From Varroa destructor (Eukaryota > Arthropoda > Arachnida > Mesostigmata > Varroidae), in the NCBI RefSeq assembly GCF_002443255.2, contig NW_019211456.1, forward strand, positions 28,331,341-28,395,340: DNA of 64,000 nucleotides, given 5' to 3'. How positions within the stretch are numbered: position 1 is the stretch's first letter; each line of letters opens with the position of its first letter. The translations under genes and the position numbers were made by a program. Shown here in pieces: positions 11,920 through 24,260 of the stretch. The notes under the pieces were generated by a model. It worked only from the letters and a program-made list of their open reading frames with translations, was not told the origin of the DNA and did no database searches.

Positions 11920-12169
11920 CGAGGATTTTTTCACTCTCTTGGGTGCATACCCCATAATTTACGTGCTGCTTCTCTCTCACCCTCCTGAGAAGGACGGCAA
12001 GAGGAAGGGCAGAACTGTCAAGCGAGGGCTGGGTCAACAGAACGAGCCAATGATGCGGTTAAAAGCGAACGCGGAAAAAAACTCCTTTGGCGATGCGGCC
12101 CACCTTATACAAAGGCGTAGATACTCCAACGATCATTTTCTCGAAGAGAGCGAGACTTATGTATTGTGA
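11920..12169 (+). CDS. Candidate terminal exon: hydrophobic segment plus basic cytoplasmic tail
   Basis: After a possible acceptor (TTTAACTATAG) the frame opens in phase with one leftover base and runs 82 codons to TGA at 12167-12169. The first 20 residues include a membrane-type stretch (FFTLLGAYPIIYVLLLS). A basic polar segment follows (PPEKDGKRKGRTVKRG), and the tail ends ESETYVL, with a C-terminal Tyr-Val-Leu of the class II PDZ-ligand type. A poly(A) signal starts only 8 nt after the stop. This is what a membrane-protein last exon looks like, but the family is not recognised and the acceptor tract is weak. Confidence 0.4.
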
Positions 12170-12176
12170 CAAGATT

Positions 12177-12182
12177 AATAAA
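12177..12182 (+). promoter_or_regulatory. Putative poly(A) signal
   Basis: AATAAA lies just after the TGA of the 11920-12169 frame. Confidence 0.4.
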
Positions 12183-15067
12183 AAGGAATATTTTGACTTG
12201 ATCAATCGAGAAGCTCTTCTAACAGTCTGGGTCGCGGATCGGGACGCTCGATATCGTCTTTACTTAGTTCAGCCGATAATTTCGCCATATGCAATCAGCA
12301 AATGAAAACCGTTGCATCTTATGTCTTCGGATACGTCCAGCGGACCACTACTCCACGGCGTGTCAGAAGGTCTCTAGCATTAATTATATCGTATCTTCCT
12401 CATTGTTGCTTTTTTATACTCGATCATTATAATTCATCCACAGTTTTCACCGTATCGAGCCTGTGCGATTAGATTATAAAAACATAGCTAAGCGCGTATA
12501 TAAACACATACTTTAAAGCAACGTTAAAGACTAGGTCGCTTGGTGACGCGAGGCTTCGACTGACAGATGCGATACTCTTCGATTGGGGGTACCAAAAAAG
12601 CTGAAAGCGTTAGTGTGCCAGTTAAGCCGGATGACGTGTTCATGCGCAAGCTTTAAGATGGACTTTTTCCATACGAGTTGCTAAAGCCGGAACAATGCCG
12701 GCGACGACGCGGGCTAAGTTAAACATTTAACTCGCAGAATTATCTCGCTACTTTATATGGAACCCTTGTTCGACGGGATAGGAAACAATCAAAGGACGTC
12801 TTAAGCATTGCTCCCAATTTGAATACACAAGTGAAACATATTTATACTACAGTTTATCCTCTTAAGCTCGACTTGTCTGTTAATGTTTTTATTTATTATT
12901 CGTGTGGACAAACAAAAATCTTACTTCCAACAATATTTTTTTAATTTCTGTAAGTGAAAGATTTAGGCAATTCTATGCGAGGCGTCCTCCGCTGGATAAA
13001 AATACTAAGTTATTTAATATATTCAGAATGTTCATTTAAGACAAACGTAAGTGCTCCAATCATTGCGCAGTTCGGAGCCATTACAAATTGGTTAATCCTG
13101 ATCCCCTAACGTCAGTCCGACATAAACCTATAGCGAAACAGGTCCGATTGGGAAGCTCGTTTCTCAAACAAACGAGGTAATGCAGAGCAGTTGCTTCTGA
13201 GGTTTGCAGAACAGATGAAACAGGAAAAGGTCGACTTAATGGGTTCAACGAATAATATCAATGATCCGATTTGGCCGCAAAAGAATTTACTGTGGATTTT
13301 TCGGTGTAAACAATTTCAATGGATAAAGCAGCACTCCATTACTGTGATCAGATTCATCAGTTAGGTACAAAGCTCATCAGAACACAGAGCTGAGTCGAGT
13401 CGTCGTTTCTGGCCTCTGGGTCTTTCTGGCCGACAAAATGTTTCTTTCGTCAAAAATAGTACATAAGTAACAGTCTATGTGAGCGACAGGTTAGGCAGCA
13501 TATATAGTGTAGCTAATTTCAATAATGTGAAAACGTGGACGATTGAAATTAATGGCTTCCCACTGTACATCGAAAAGGACAAACGTTAAAAACATATTGG
13601 CTAGGGCTTCGTCATTTGCTGGGATGAAGTTAGGCTCGCCCTTGAACACGAAGGTACTGTTGGATGTATATTTTCTACAAGCTGGTAAAGATGTATGCAT
13701 TTTTTTAACGAACAGTAAGGTAGCATAGGAGACAGGACAATACTCTTGCATGGCGGATATTTCGGCCTCCTTTATAGCCTATTCGTGGCCTTTCGCTCTA
13801 TATGAACGTTGCTGCTATCGCTACCTTGTCATACTTGCAGTAAAGAAGAATAACAAAGAAAAATATCTCGACGTTAATAAGTTTAACTTTGTCTACCACG
13901 TCGCCACTGTTCTATTCTACTTATCATAGTGTACAGTCTCGAATTAGAAACCAGCCAGATTGAGGGTAACTCGAGGTGTGGAAACGTCCAACAGTTCCTT
14001 CTCACCTTTTAACATAACCCACCAGTGTTCTATAAAAAAAAATATAGAACTTTATTTTGTGCTTGTCGCCTCGTTGCACGGGGCATATACATTGGCGAAA
14101 TATGTCCCAAAATGGATACTTAATATCTCAAATAGAGTTTTCCATATGACTCTGCATGCGATGCAGCCAAACATCACAAACAAAATAATTATTTTGTTCA
14201 ACGAGGCGTCCAATATGTAGCAACAAGAAAGATGTCCTAATTATGGTCCTAGTAATCCAGCCATTGGTTTTATCCACCTATGCAACAAAGTACTGTCAGG
14301 CACATAATCGGCCCATCGGGACAGCGGTGTTATTTCCTGTCCATGGCTTGACACTTTTTCAGAGGGACACTATCTATACGCTACTCTATTACTGGTTTGT
14401 TTGCCAAAGGTTGATCTTGTGACCCTTATTACTATCATCAATAGCGACCACCAGCAACAGCGTATAGCGAACCTCGTAAACTTGCAAACGTCTTTTCAAA
14501 CCTATTTAGATCACCTGTATTGATAACGATATAACGTTTAAGCTATCAGCACAGACAGTTCATTAGAAGTGGTAGTGGAACCGAGAATCTCTGCACTCGG
14601 TAGCAGCTACAAATATTATTCAGCGGTCCGAGGATAGGCCAATGATCCAACTAGGTCTTCTGTTCAACTTTAGTGAGATGGAAGATGTTGAAGAGCGATG
14701 CGGTTAACAACTGTCTATTCGCGGTGTAATTTTGTTTCGGGGTTCTTCATATTCCCCAGAGAAAATATACACCGATGCTGAAATTGTGCTAATAACAAAT
14801 AACTGATCGAAGATACGAAGTCGAATGAACAGCACTATATAATATCAATAATGAGAACGCAGCGAATTACCAATAAGCCTTTGATTAATAATACTAAAGA
14901 TTAGTGAATTGGCGATCGTGGCGCTTATTTAACTGCTTAAAGACACATCGCACCCTTCGTTTAACGAAACGCCCGGCACGAAGATCATGTCAGAGTGCAA
15001 ATACGTCGCGTGTAAACATAGTTGTGGTCTAGACGCCCACAATACGACCCACGTACTGCTCTCTTTT
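12183..15067. other. Non-coding DNA
   Basis: AT-rich, with overlapping random-looking frames on both strands at 13490-13750. There is a 6-bp hairpin ACCGAG/CTCGGT near 14580-14602. No exon could be supported. Confidence 0.45.
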
Positions 15068-15187
15068 CTATGACACGCGTATGATCTGGCCGCAGGAGTC
15101 ACGCGCGTGTCCGACCTCCACATTCGAGCTTTGCTTTCCACTGGCCTTTCTTTTGGTTCGTCTTCGTTCGGGTACACTTTGCGCCAT
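15068..15187 (-). CDS. Weak first-exon candidate
   Basis: On the minus strand an ATG in good context (ATAATGGCG) opens a 39-codon frame rich in basic and polar residues (ERRRTKRKASGKQSSN) that ends at TAG. A second frame across the same DNA is open for 82 codons (14929-15177), so strand and frame are not certain. The GC content is clearly above the flanks, which suggests exonic sequence. Possible donors lie inside (GCGC then GTGACT). No homologue recognised. Confidence 0.22.
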   Translation of the reverse strand: MAQSVPERRRTKRKASGKQSSNVEVGHARDSCGQIIRVS

Positions 15188-15190
15188 TAT

Positions 15191-15218
15191 TCTTCACACA
15201 GACAATACTGTGTGAAGA
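15191..15218. repeat. 11-bp perfect inverted repeat
   Basis: The arms TCTTCACACAG (15191-15201) and CTGTGTGAAGA (15208-15218) flank a 6-nt loop ACAATA, a few bases upstream of the ATG of the 15068-15187 frame on the minus strand. Confidence 0.75.
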
Positions 15219-17523
15219 TAACTAATGGCTAATTGGCTGTATTGATTTGTCAACGTGCCAATTAATATAGCCACTGCTATATCGTCGCATTGGCGCTATT
15301 GCGACAGCCGCCGCTGATAGCACAGTGGCAATGAACCTATTAAAACGTATCTTCTTGCCAAGGACACATACGCGCCCTTATTAGGAATACTATTATTGAT
15401 GACAACATGGTTTGCATAGAAAGCGAATACTGTATTAGGTAAACAATGATCAAGTATCATTGTCCACTCCGAACCTTCTCCAAAAAGCGATTAGCGCTTA
15501 TAGCAATAGCATCGTCTGTGAAAAAAAAAAGACAGAAAAGGACCTTTACTCTATTCAGATGTGGTAGCGAGAAAACGTAAAGATCCATGAAGAATGAGAC
15601 GATGCAAGTGGTTCGTGTCATTGGTTGAAGCTAATTCGTCGTCGAGAAACCCAACTAAGAACATAAGATGGATTTGCTTTCTTGTGATCGGGTGTTCTCA
15701 CTCAGCATAGAAGGACTCACCGACTTCGATTGAAGGCTCGCCTCTAGTCGACATCTGTCCGCGCATACGAAAATGCAGCGATTATGTATTCTGTTCCTGA
15801 TATGCATTCCCATATATATTTATGATATGACCAAATCGTGTGATACGAAACAGTGTTAACTCGCTTGCCGCGGTGTCAAGGCCCGAATGGCGTCTTATAA
15901 TGCGACAATTCTGGCTACAATTTGACTACATGTCATATTTCGCGAAGTTTACCAACGAAATTTTGAAGCACTTTCGAAAGCATTACGGAATCGCCTATGT
16001 CTGCTCACTGAACGAAGCTATAATGATATTGGCGATGCGCTTACATCGAAGCTGTTGCATTTGCTTCGTATGCCTGTATTATTGAATCCCAATATTCCAG
16101 CGTGGCTCACTAGCCCTGCTTACAATTTTTACCAAACACGCCTCTAGGGGACCTGCAAACTAGGTCACTACCAGGCATCTCGTTACTCTTAAATAATAGG
16201 TTTAAGCTTTTATTACGATACTGGTGATATGCATGGTATCACCGTAACGCTTATAAGGGTCACCGCCAATTGCATTGCTCATATGGGATAAACGCTAACC
16301 GAAGTTGCCGTCTTTTTCTATACGACGAAAAGAAATGCGTTGTCCTCTGCATAAATGAAGTGCACAGTGAAGGAAGATATAGCTGCACTATCTTCGTTGA
16401 GTTTATTATGAGCCCCACTTTACCCCCAACCTGGTCGGGGTACTTGACGTGCGGGACAACAAAGTTGTTAGGCTGATCAGATCAGGTGCTGCGAGTGATG
16501 ATGGCTTAAACAAAGCCGCTCTTATAAAAGCGGTTCCAGCGACAACTCTCTTTTGTCGTTGTACTATCATTAAGTTCACCTGGCGTTTGGCCAGATGGTG
16601 AATGCAGGGGAATTTTCAGAGTACCCAATGGTGACATAATGTAAAAAATGTATCGTATCGATAGGTTATTTAGACAGGTTATTTTGATATTTTTCACAGA
16701 TCGCAATGGTGACTGGGTCGTGCCCGATACTTCACGCAAGCCTTGTCCATGAACAGTTTATAGGTAAGCAAGAGATAAAGCGTCATTGTATAGTTGTTTA
16801 TGATAGTCGCTTTTGAGCAGCGGGTAATGCGCTTATAACTGTGCCCCTTGCACACTGAAGGCACTTTAAACTATAAGACGCTGGTTCCGAGAGATTTTAT
16901 CAAATCGATCTAGGGCTATAGATAAACATTCAGATATAATGCAATCAACGATTACATTCTAGGTATTCCATGTGAGAGACATCACTTATCGGCCTCTGCC
17001 AGTTTTAATGTACAGTGATTGATGTGTTCATTAAACCAAATGCTCATCAAAGATTATGATATAATACGATTATCGTATAAAGCTGGCGAAAGTTTCTCTT
17101 ACTTTTTCAATACAACAAGCATACATATCCACCACTAACCAATCAAAAAGTAAATTCCGTGCTTAAAGAAATGTTCATCTTAGCAGCCCAGAAGTGAGTA
17201 TAGGGTAATTGTGATTTGCTCCTCTATAACAAGAATTTTCATTCAAGAAGCACTTTAAAGATCTAAAAATAGGTGATGCTGGGAGAATGGGGGAAACGGT
17301 GTCTCGAGTGACCTCGAGTCATGTTCCTGACCGTTGACGGGCTGCAAGATAACGCCTCTATTTGGCAGATTGAAGCTGAGCTGGCCCTTGCGCTTCGCAG
17401 CTTATTCTTCCCAAATATGCAAAGCTGACATCTCTTGTGACATTTTTGCCAGATTTCAGAAATATATACGAAATGGTTTTCTTATTAACCTATCAAACAG
17501 AGGGTTGAGACTTCTTATTACTA
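15219..17523. other. Non-coding DNA
   Basis: Only short open frames. Small palindromes include GGTGATA/TATCACC near 16223-16243 and CTCGAG-TGAC-CTCGAG near 17305. No gene could be supported. Confidence 0.45.
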
Positions 17524-17570
17524 GTTGAATACTACTAGTGTATACTAGAATATACTAGATAATACTAGTG
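17524..17570. repeat. Cluster of ATACTAG units
   Basis: Five TACTAG-type hexamers or heptamers recur within about 47 bp (ATACTACTAG, GTATACTAG, ATATACTAG, ATAATACTAG), giving imperfect tandem and palindromic structure. Confidence 0.6.
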
Positions 17571-20500
17571 AATGTGCCCGAGCAAGCGCACTATCTTCAA
17601 TGTCATTCTTGCTCATCATGGGCTTGACGGATGAAGAACCCACGATTAAACTTTGTATACTTCTTTTATTGAATGCACATTTCTTCTTACTGCGGAATCT
17701 GGTAATCAAAACAATCGAACTATATTAAAAGCTTAATTAAACGATAAAACACCTCGCGGTTATCAAGTGAAAAGCAAAGTCGTCTCGAGCAAATAACCTC
17801 TTCAAACTGAAATTGCCTGCACGATATTTTTTAAACCAGCGTTAGAACACGCGAATCGACGCGAGTGTTCTCCCAAACGCAGCACTAACTAACTTCAGCA
17901 AAAGCGTTAACCGAGGTGTCTTGGATCTTCAACTTACTATAGACGTCAATCACGCAAATCTGCTCGCGAAACGTCAATTTTAAACGAAACTCTTTTAGGC
18001 AACAAATTGAATCGCGTTTGGTGTGACTTCACTCATGGAATACTCTGTCACAACAAATAATCGTTTTCTGGAAAGCTGTATCGGTTATGGTAGATTTCCC
18101 AAAGGCAAGAACTTTTTGCGGTGCCAGTGTTTTAGGGTCGGAGAAAGTGGCGCAAACTTACACATTCTTTGAACAACTAGACTCAATTTTCAACCTATTT
18201 TTCATTCAGATATTCAAGTAATTCCATTCAGATAATTTGCAACGACTAATTTTACTAATTACAAGTTGTTCTCGAAGCTACCAACAAATAGTAGTTGTCT
18301 TGGCACCTGTCAGAATATTTCAGCTACTTTTAGAAGGGGTTTAGCAATACAACGATTCTACTCGACCCATAAATCCTAACTGCTTATTCTGTCGAGTCCA
18401 CGGCACAGTTGGTTCAATAGGCCGTCAAACGGAAGAAATTGTTAACTCGTTACGCAATAAAGAATGAACGGAAAAAGCTTTGTTTTAGTTATGCATTGCT
18501 CAAGATTGTTTACAGAGTCGCGTGCTGACTCAGTAGCAGACGAAAAGCAGTACAGCGCGCTTTTTCAAGCGTAGCTTGTCTAAGTAAAGGCCAGACAGAG
18601 TCTGGTGAAAAATTGAAATATTCAGGAAAGGTAAAGTTCGGTGCAGCAGAATAAATTGGAATAGTCATTTTTGCTGTTCAAGTCGTTGTACGCAATTTGA
18701 TGCAAATACAAAAATTCGCTCTATTGTTTATTTATTTGATCACAAAGTTGCGCGCATGCCTCACGCAAACAGCTATGAAGTTCCAAAGAAACCTAGCAAA
18801 AGTTTTCGCTGAAACACAACTCAATCTAGCCTTTAGTTTCCAGAAAAGCCGATGATCCATATCTTTGAGTAGTTTATTTCTAGTTAAGCCTCGTACCGTT
18901 ATTTTCTGTAGAATGTTTTGATTGTTTCTACGTTAATACTTTTTGCCAAAGCACATGTTTCACATTTAATTGCCGTAAAACGATATGTGTTAAAGTTATT
19001 TTCCTATATCTAGAGCAGAAATTGTAAGCATTGATATATCTATACAAACATTTTGGTACCGCAGTGCACTGATGTTCTTCAGCTGCTGATTCCGACACAG
19101 ATACACTTATGTTTCGTTGTCTTATACCGAAGCCGGCTGCAATCAATCCTGTCCAGATTATATTCTCGTTCCTACTCAATCTTTTTGCACTCATCCACCC
19201 GATAGTCGCGACCATGTTAGACATATCATCGCAGTATATACATCACAGAGTGAGTACATTCCTATGTGTCTATGTCTGTCTATTTGCGCGCTTCGCATAG
19301 CAATAATGAACATGCTATTCGGTCACATAGAACCAGAAGAAGCGCAGGTCTTTGCGAATCTATCAGTGTATGCGCACATACGTAGAGTGTACACAGGAGG
19401 GTGTGGGTCGTGCTGTACAAATCGCTAGTCGCTTATACGTAAAAACATCGGCCATACGATGTGCAATCAGGACCCGTCGTCCTGAATCAAGGTTGGTATT
19501 TATTTAAAACAAGGAGAAGCATGGACAGTGTGCTTATGGAAGCGGCGTTAGAGAAAGCGGTAGAAAACAACATTTAATTTACGAACGCTGCAGACGTATA
19601 CAGAGAGAAAACAAAAACACGTTTTCGACAGAGAACAATCTTATTGCGCTCCTGCTTGTTGCTATACAGCCAAAGCCGGAGGCACCCGTTAGCAGAGCTT
19701 TACGCGAACGTTTCCGAGTGGTTGATTTAATGGTCAGTTCACATCGATGATGAAGAACAAAGGTGTGGTAATTTTTTTGTGTTAGCTGTTATTTGAAGCA
19801 GAGTATCGTTCCGAATACCCTGAGAGTGAATAGGTGAAGATGCCGAACCTAGGAGAACTCTAGTAGTTACTCAACCGAGTCACAGCGCCGGCAGTAGTCG
19901 TCGTCGTCGTAGGAGGAGTGGAAGCTATAGGTGCAGCAATAATGACACGAAAAAAATGAATCTAAAACAAAATGCATGTTTAGCTGTGAGCTGATTGAAA
20001 GGGGCCGGGAGTGGAGAAGATTTCATTTGCTATTTTTGGTCTATTGCTACGGAAAAGACTAATGTCGACAGACTACTGCGAATGCTTTCTAAAAGGTATA
20101 CGAAAGTTTTGACTTAAATGAAGATACTTATGTATGTAGATCGTATGATGGTTCGGATAGTCTTCTACAAGTGTTAATACACGACATTGTGTGCACTAGG
20201 AATGCCACCTTCAAAAGAACGCACGGCGTTTAAAGCTGTTACAGATCGAGTTATGTGCGTTGTAACACATGTTTTTTCCTAGATAATTTATCATTTAGGT
20301 CCATGCCATTACCTGCCATCGGTGCCTGGCCTTTTCTGGCACTGAGCAACGAATACCTCCTTCGAACGAACAGATTCTAATCTTAACCAATGATGGTTCC
20401 AACCTCGACGTATTGTCCTGACATTTATATTGATAGTCAGGTTCAGTTTCATTAGTAATGTGTTGCCAGCCTTAAATTTTGTAACTAATTTACATCTGCA

Positions 20501-22156
20501 GCGATGAAATGCTGATGCAGCAGGTACGATTGTTTGCACTAACAAGAACATTGTTGTACGAGTGCTAAAAGTTGCATTTCTAAAGTGATTCATTGAAAGG
20601 GTCCGTAAAAACGAAGGCGCGAACGCAAGTGTATATGAAACAAACACCGCGAACTACGAGTAGCCGACTGATGCAAAATCGTCCGCTGTCTGACGCGTAG
20701 TGACTGATCTGCCCATGATGTCACTATCAGCCGAATCTACGGTTAATGACTGCCTTGTTTTTAAGTTTTCAAAGTTGCAACAGGACATTTAATGTATCAG
20801 GATTCTTTATCCACTCATGTAGTATGGTAAGGAATATGCAACTATACGATTCCCTTCGCCTATATTTGCAAAAATCAGTATTCCAAGAACTTTGTCCGGA
20901 TGCAGCATAAGGCAGTCATGTGGCTGCGCCTGCAATCGAGCTTCAGAGAAGGCTCATCCGCTGCTTTCGTACTACTAAGAGTTATTGCAAACTTGGTACA
21001 CAGCGTAAGCCATCCGCCATAGCACCCATTATGTAATCCAATCAAGTTTAGTGTAGCATTTCTGGAAAAGATGAGATAAGGTAAACGGCTGTTAGCGAAA
21101 GCCCGTGTCCTTTGTAGTGTCCACGTGGCGCGAACAATACTTAACCTGTCGCTTGCATACGTTATGCTCTTAGCGCATTTTGAGGTGACGATTCAAAGGT
21201 TTTTAGGCTTGAACAGTGACCTCTACGGAATCAGTATACGAAGCTCAAATCGATCTGTGTACCTGGTTGATAGTACAACTTAGTATAGAAGTATCGAATG
21301 AGACTGCGCGTATGAACAAGGCATCGAAACGGTTAGGAGCCATTTCTATATGAAACGTCCAAACTATAATAACTTGTCATTCGCAAATGAAACCTTTTTT
21401 TGTCTGATTTAATTTCAGTTTAACTATCTCTTTAAAGCCTAAACAACGATGCAATGTAAAGCGTTATAATTAATGAAAACTATTATATAATGTTCTCAGA
21501 CAGGTTTGCTTGCATTCTGACCCTGAACATTAGGTCAGGAGTTTGTCACTACGTGAGCCGTTTTCAAGTCCGATTAGAAATTGCAAACGTTTGTGATCTT
21601 TGAGAGTAGCCATCGGGTCGACTATTGAATACATTCTGATTTACTCGTCCGATATGCTATTCTATCCATAAAACGCCGACTGTTTTAGAATATATTGTAA
21701 ATTCATAGCTGATATGTTTCGTTTCGCCGCTTTCATCATTCTAAATAGATCCTCGAAAACAGGTTACGATGACCGAGCTGCGTTAGCACCAGGAGACTCA
21801 ACAATACTTTTAGGTACTCAACGAATCGGATATCCCATAACGGTCAGCGCTCGGACAGCAGAACGATGCCCAACTTGCCTCCGATGTTACACAAACACAT
21901 TTTATCTGTACCGAAACTCCATCAAACGATTGGACCCACTATCAGTTGCCAGATTTTAGTACACAGTGCGTTGTCACGCTACTCGCTGACGGCAGCTTGT
22001 GGGCTCACAAGGGCGACAGCCGTTCCTTGTCATCAGACCGCCACTAGCTCAAATTTAAAAGTGACCTTTGATAGGCGATCACCTCAACTGAGCTAAGGGC
22101 ATAGGCAAGGGTGGACGGCTCGGTCGTTTACAGCTACTGCTTGCCTAACGTGGTGA
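17571..22156. other. Non-coding DNA
   Basis: AT-rich, with overlapping open frames on both strands (for example 19109-19428 and 20309-20647) that lack splice context and coding character. A short GTC-rich run lies at about 19897-19912. Confidence 0.45.
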
Positions 22157-22501
22157 GTGCCATATCGAAAGATGAAGCCCGCGTTCGCAAATTTATGTGC
22201 GACATTTTCTCGAGAGCTCTCAGCTGCTCGTCCGGAAGAAAAAACTATCTTTTGCTCTTTAGTTCTGCTTCCTGAAGGGCAAGCAACACTGATGGACGAA
22301 AACCACATGGGACGACTTTTTTCTTTCTCAGCTCCTACCATCCTATACTACGACGAGCGGTATTTGGGTACGATGATAAAAGGTAACGATTGCAGTTTTC
22401 GACCCTCGTTTGACCCGACTCGGCCTTCCGTGGGCTCCTCTTGCGTTATTATTGTTAAGGTCTCAATCTTGGCCATCTTACAGAACATACGATGTGCTTG
22501 A
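22157..22501 (+). CDS. Unassigned open frame of 114 codons
   Basis: The frame starts at GTG (first ATG at 22172) and ends in TGA. The composition is mixed and moderately protein-like in its middle (for example FCSLVLLPEGQATLMDENHM and APTILYYDERYLGT), ending in a hydrophobic stretch. An overlapping minus-strand frame of 82 codons is also open. No poly(A) signal or strong acceptor was seen. It could be an exon, a degraded gene, or chance. No family recognised. Confidence 0.2.
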   Translation: MPYRKMKPAFANLCATFSRELSAARPEEKTIFCSLVLLPEGQATLMDENHMGRLFSFSAPTILYYDERYLGTMIKGNDCSFRPSFDPTRPSVGSSCVIIVKVSILAILQNIRCA

Positions 22502-23885
22502 CGTAAGTCGCGGCTGTCGACTGTGAGAAAGTAAGTTTGAATTACGTGTTATCACAGCTAACATTAAACATGCTGGCAAACCAAGAAACGAAGCCAAATA
22601 TAACTCTTTCTGTCCTGCCGAGACTTGCGGACTCAGTACGCTGAGGAGGTTCATTGTAACGTGTGTGGTAGAGTAGCAGGAGAACAACAGAAACAGCAGC
22701 GATAAAAGAAGGGAAAAGCTTCCTGGTACTGAGACCTTCTTAGTACGGGATATGTCATGTATGAGATAGCGCCATTTGCAAAGCGAACACATTTTCCTTT
22801 CAGTCAATCGGAGAAACTTTGAGCAGCAACGTTTATAATATCTGTTCTGAAGAAAGACCTGATTGGGTATTGTAATTCCGATGTCCTGCCGGCGGTGCGC
22901 CCTGGACAGCTAAAACTCTCGTTAAAGATGCGAGGGGTCGTTGGTTTAAGCTCCGCGGTCTACATGTCCCTGCTACAAAATATGCGTGATTAAATAAAAA
23001 GTGTTGAAGTAATCCTGATTTGTTTAATACTTTCTAGCATAACAGCGTAGGTAATCCCATATAAAGAGCACAAACAAACGATACATGGCCATGAAAATTA
23101 ACCCATAGCGTCACATTTGTTTAGCACCCGTTAGCTCGTTATCGTACCAACGCGTTGCCCGTGTAATATAATTTCAAATTGTATTTTCCTATTCCATATA
23201 TACGACACCTATAGGCATACTTCGTATTCTACTCAGGACCTCTTTACTGAACGACGGTTTTTAAAACATTCTGGAAACTTTAAACAAGCCTGTAGGCTTA
23301 TTTGTCAGTACATTAATGGGCTACGAACTAAAAAAATACCGCAAACGCTGATATAAACATGACTATCTAAGATCATTTTTAATGAGTGCTGGACGACTCT
23401 AAAAACAAACCCAGTCAAAGATATCTGATATTCTTTCATTAAGCTGAAAGCAAATCGTAACGTCAGCCTGATGATGCCTTCCTAGGTAGCGCTGCTGTGA
23501 GGAGTGTTCGCCTTAGCCGATGTTCCCTTCGCGGATAGAGAAAGGAGCTTTATGTCCTGATTCCTGCCACATAGCAATGTGCTGACGGATGAATAATAGC
23601 TGCTAATATTTTCAGTGTCAGATAAACTGTATCACTACTTAAAGCAGTTCGCACTCTGGATAAAGGGTGTGGCGCCACACATCCACAACGCCTCCATCTT
23701 TTCCAAGCATTGCGGTGGTACTTTACCCGGGAACCCAGGAACCGAATTAGATATGACAAAAGCAGATACCATTTATTAGACTAATATGCTCTTTGTTAGT
23801 TCGCTCATTTTTTTTTGTGCGTTTACCGCCATCAGCTACCCAATCGTCGGTCTGGAATTCTTATCGGAACATTTGACCACCAAGT
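22502..23885. other. Non-coding DNA
   Basis: No supportable exon was seen. A 109-codon minus-strand frame at 22478-22807 is low-complexity hydrophobic and has no flanking signals. Confidence 0.4.
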
Positions 23886-23899
23886 CTAGTGTGCTTGTT

Positions 23900-24178
23900 T
23901 CAGCACGGCCCATTGCTCGTTTTGCCAAGCAGGAGGCCATGGGGGCAAGGCAGCTCCTCTAGCGGGAGACTGAGAGTTCCGGCGTTTAGAATAGAACAAA
24001 TTGATCTGCTGTCCGTGACGTAAAGAAAATCTGACCCTAAAATGCCAAGTCGCGCCGGACGCAGTTCCACACAGAGTGGCCAGCTCCAACGCATGCAGTC
24101 CTTATCCAGTCTCGTTCTACATCCACCGCACGAGCACTGCCGGAGTTCATTGCCCTTCCCGCAGAATGGGGTTCGCAC
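23900..24178 (-). CDS. Cysteine-rich open frame, possible exon
   Basis: After a possible acceptor (GTTATTGGCATAG) the minus-strand frame reads a short segment with six cysteines (TPFCGKGNELRQCSCGGCR, then LDKDCMRWSWPLC). The Cys-x-Cys, then Asp-Lys-Asp-Cys spacing faintly recalls small secreted peptides, but no signal peptide, dibasic cleavage frame or donor was found. All three minus frames and one plus frame (24042-24260, starting at ATG) are open here, so coding status and strand are uncertain. Confidence 0.18.
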   Translation of the reverse strand: MRTPFCGKGNELRQCSCGGCRTRLDKDCMRWSWPLCVELRPARLGILGSDFLYVTDSRSICSILNAGTLSLPLEELPCPHGLLLGKTSNGPC

Positions 24179-24260
24179 CTATGCCAATAACAGTTTTCAA
24201 GAAAATGCTAAGAAATATCGACCAATGTCTTACTGCTACCAAAGTTATGAACATACCTGA

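Noticed and set aside
20309..20647. 112-codon minus-strand frame
   Set aside because: The amino-acid composition looks random and no splice borders or poly(A) signal are present.
22478..22807. 109-codon minus-strand hydrophobic frame
   Set aside because: It has low-complexity Leu/Ser content, no splice signals, and falls in a purine-rich plus-strand stretch.
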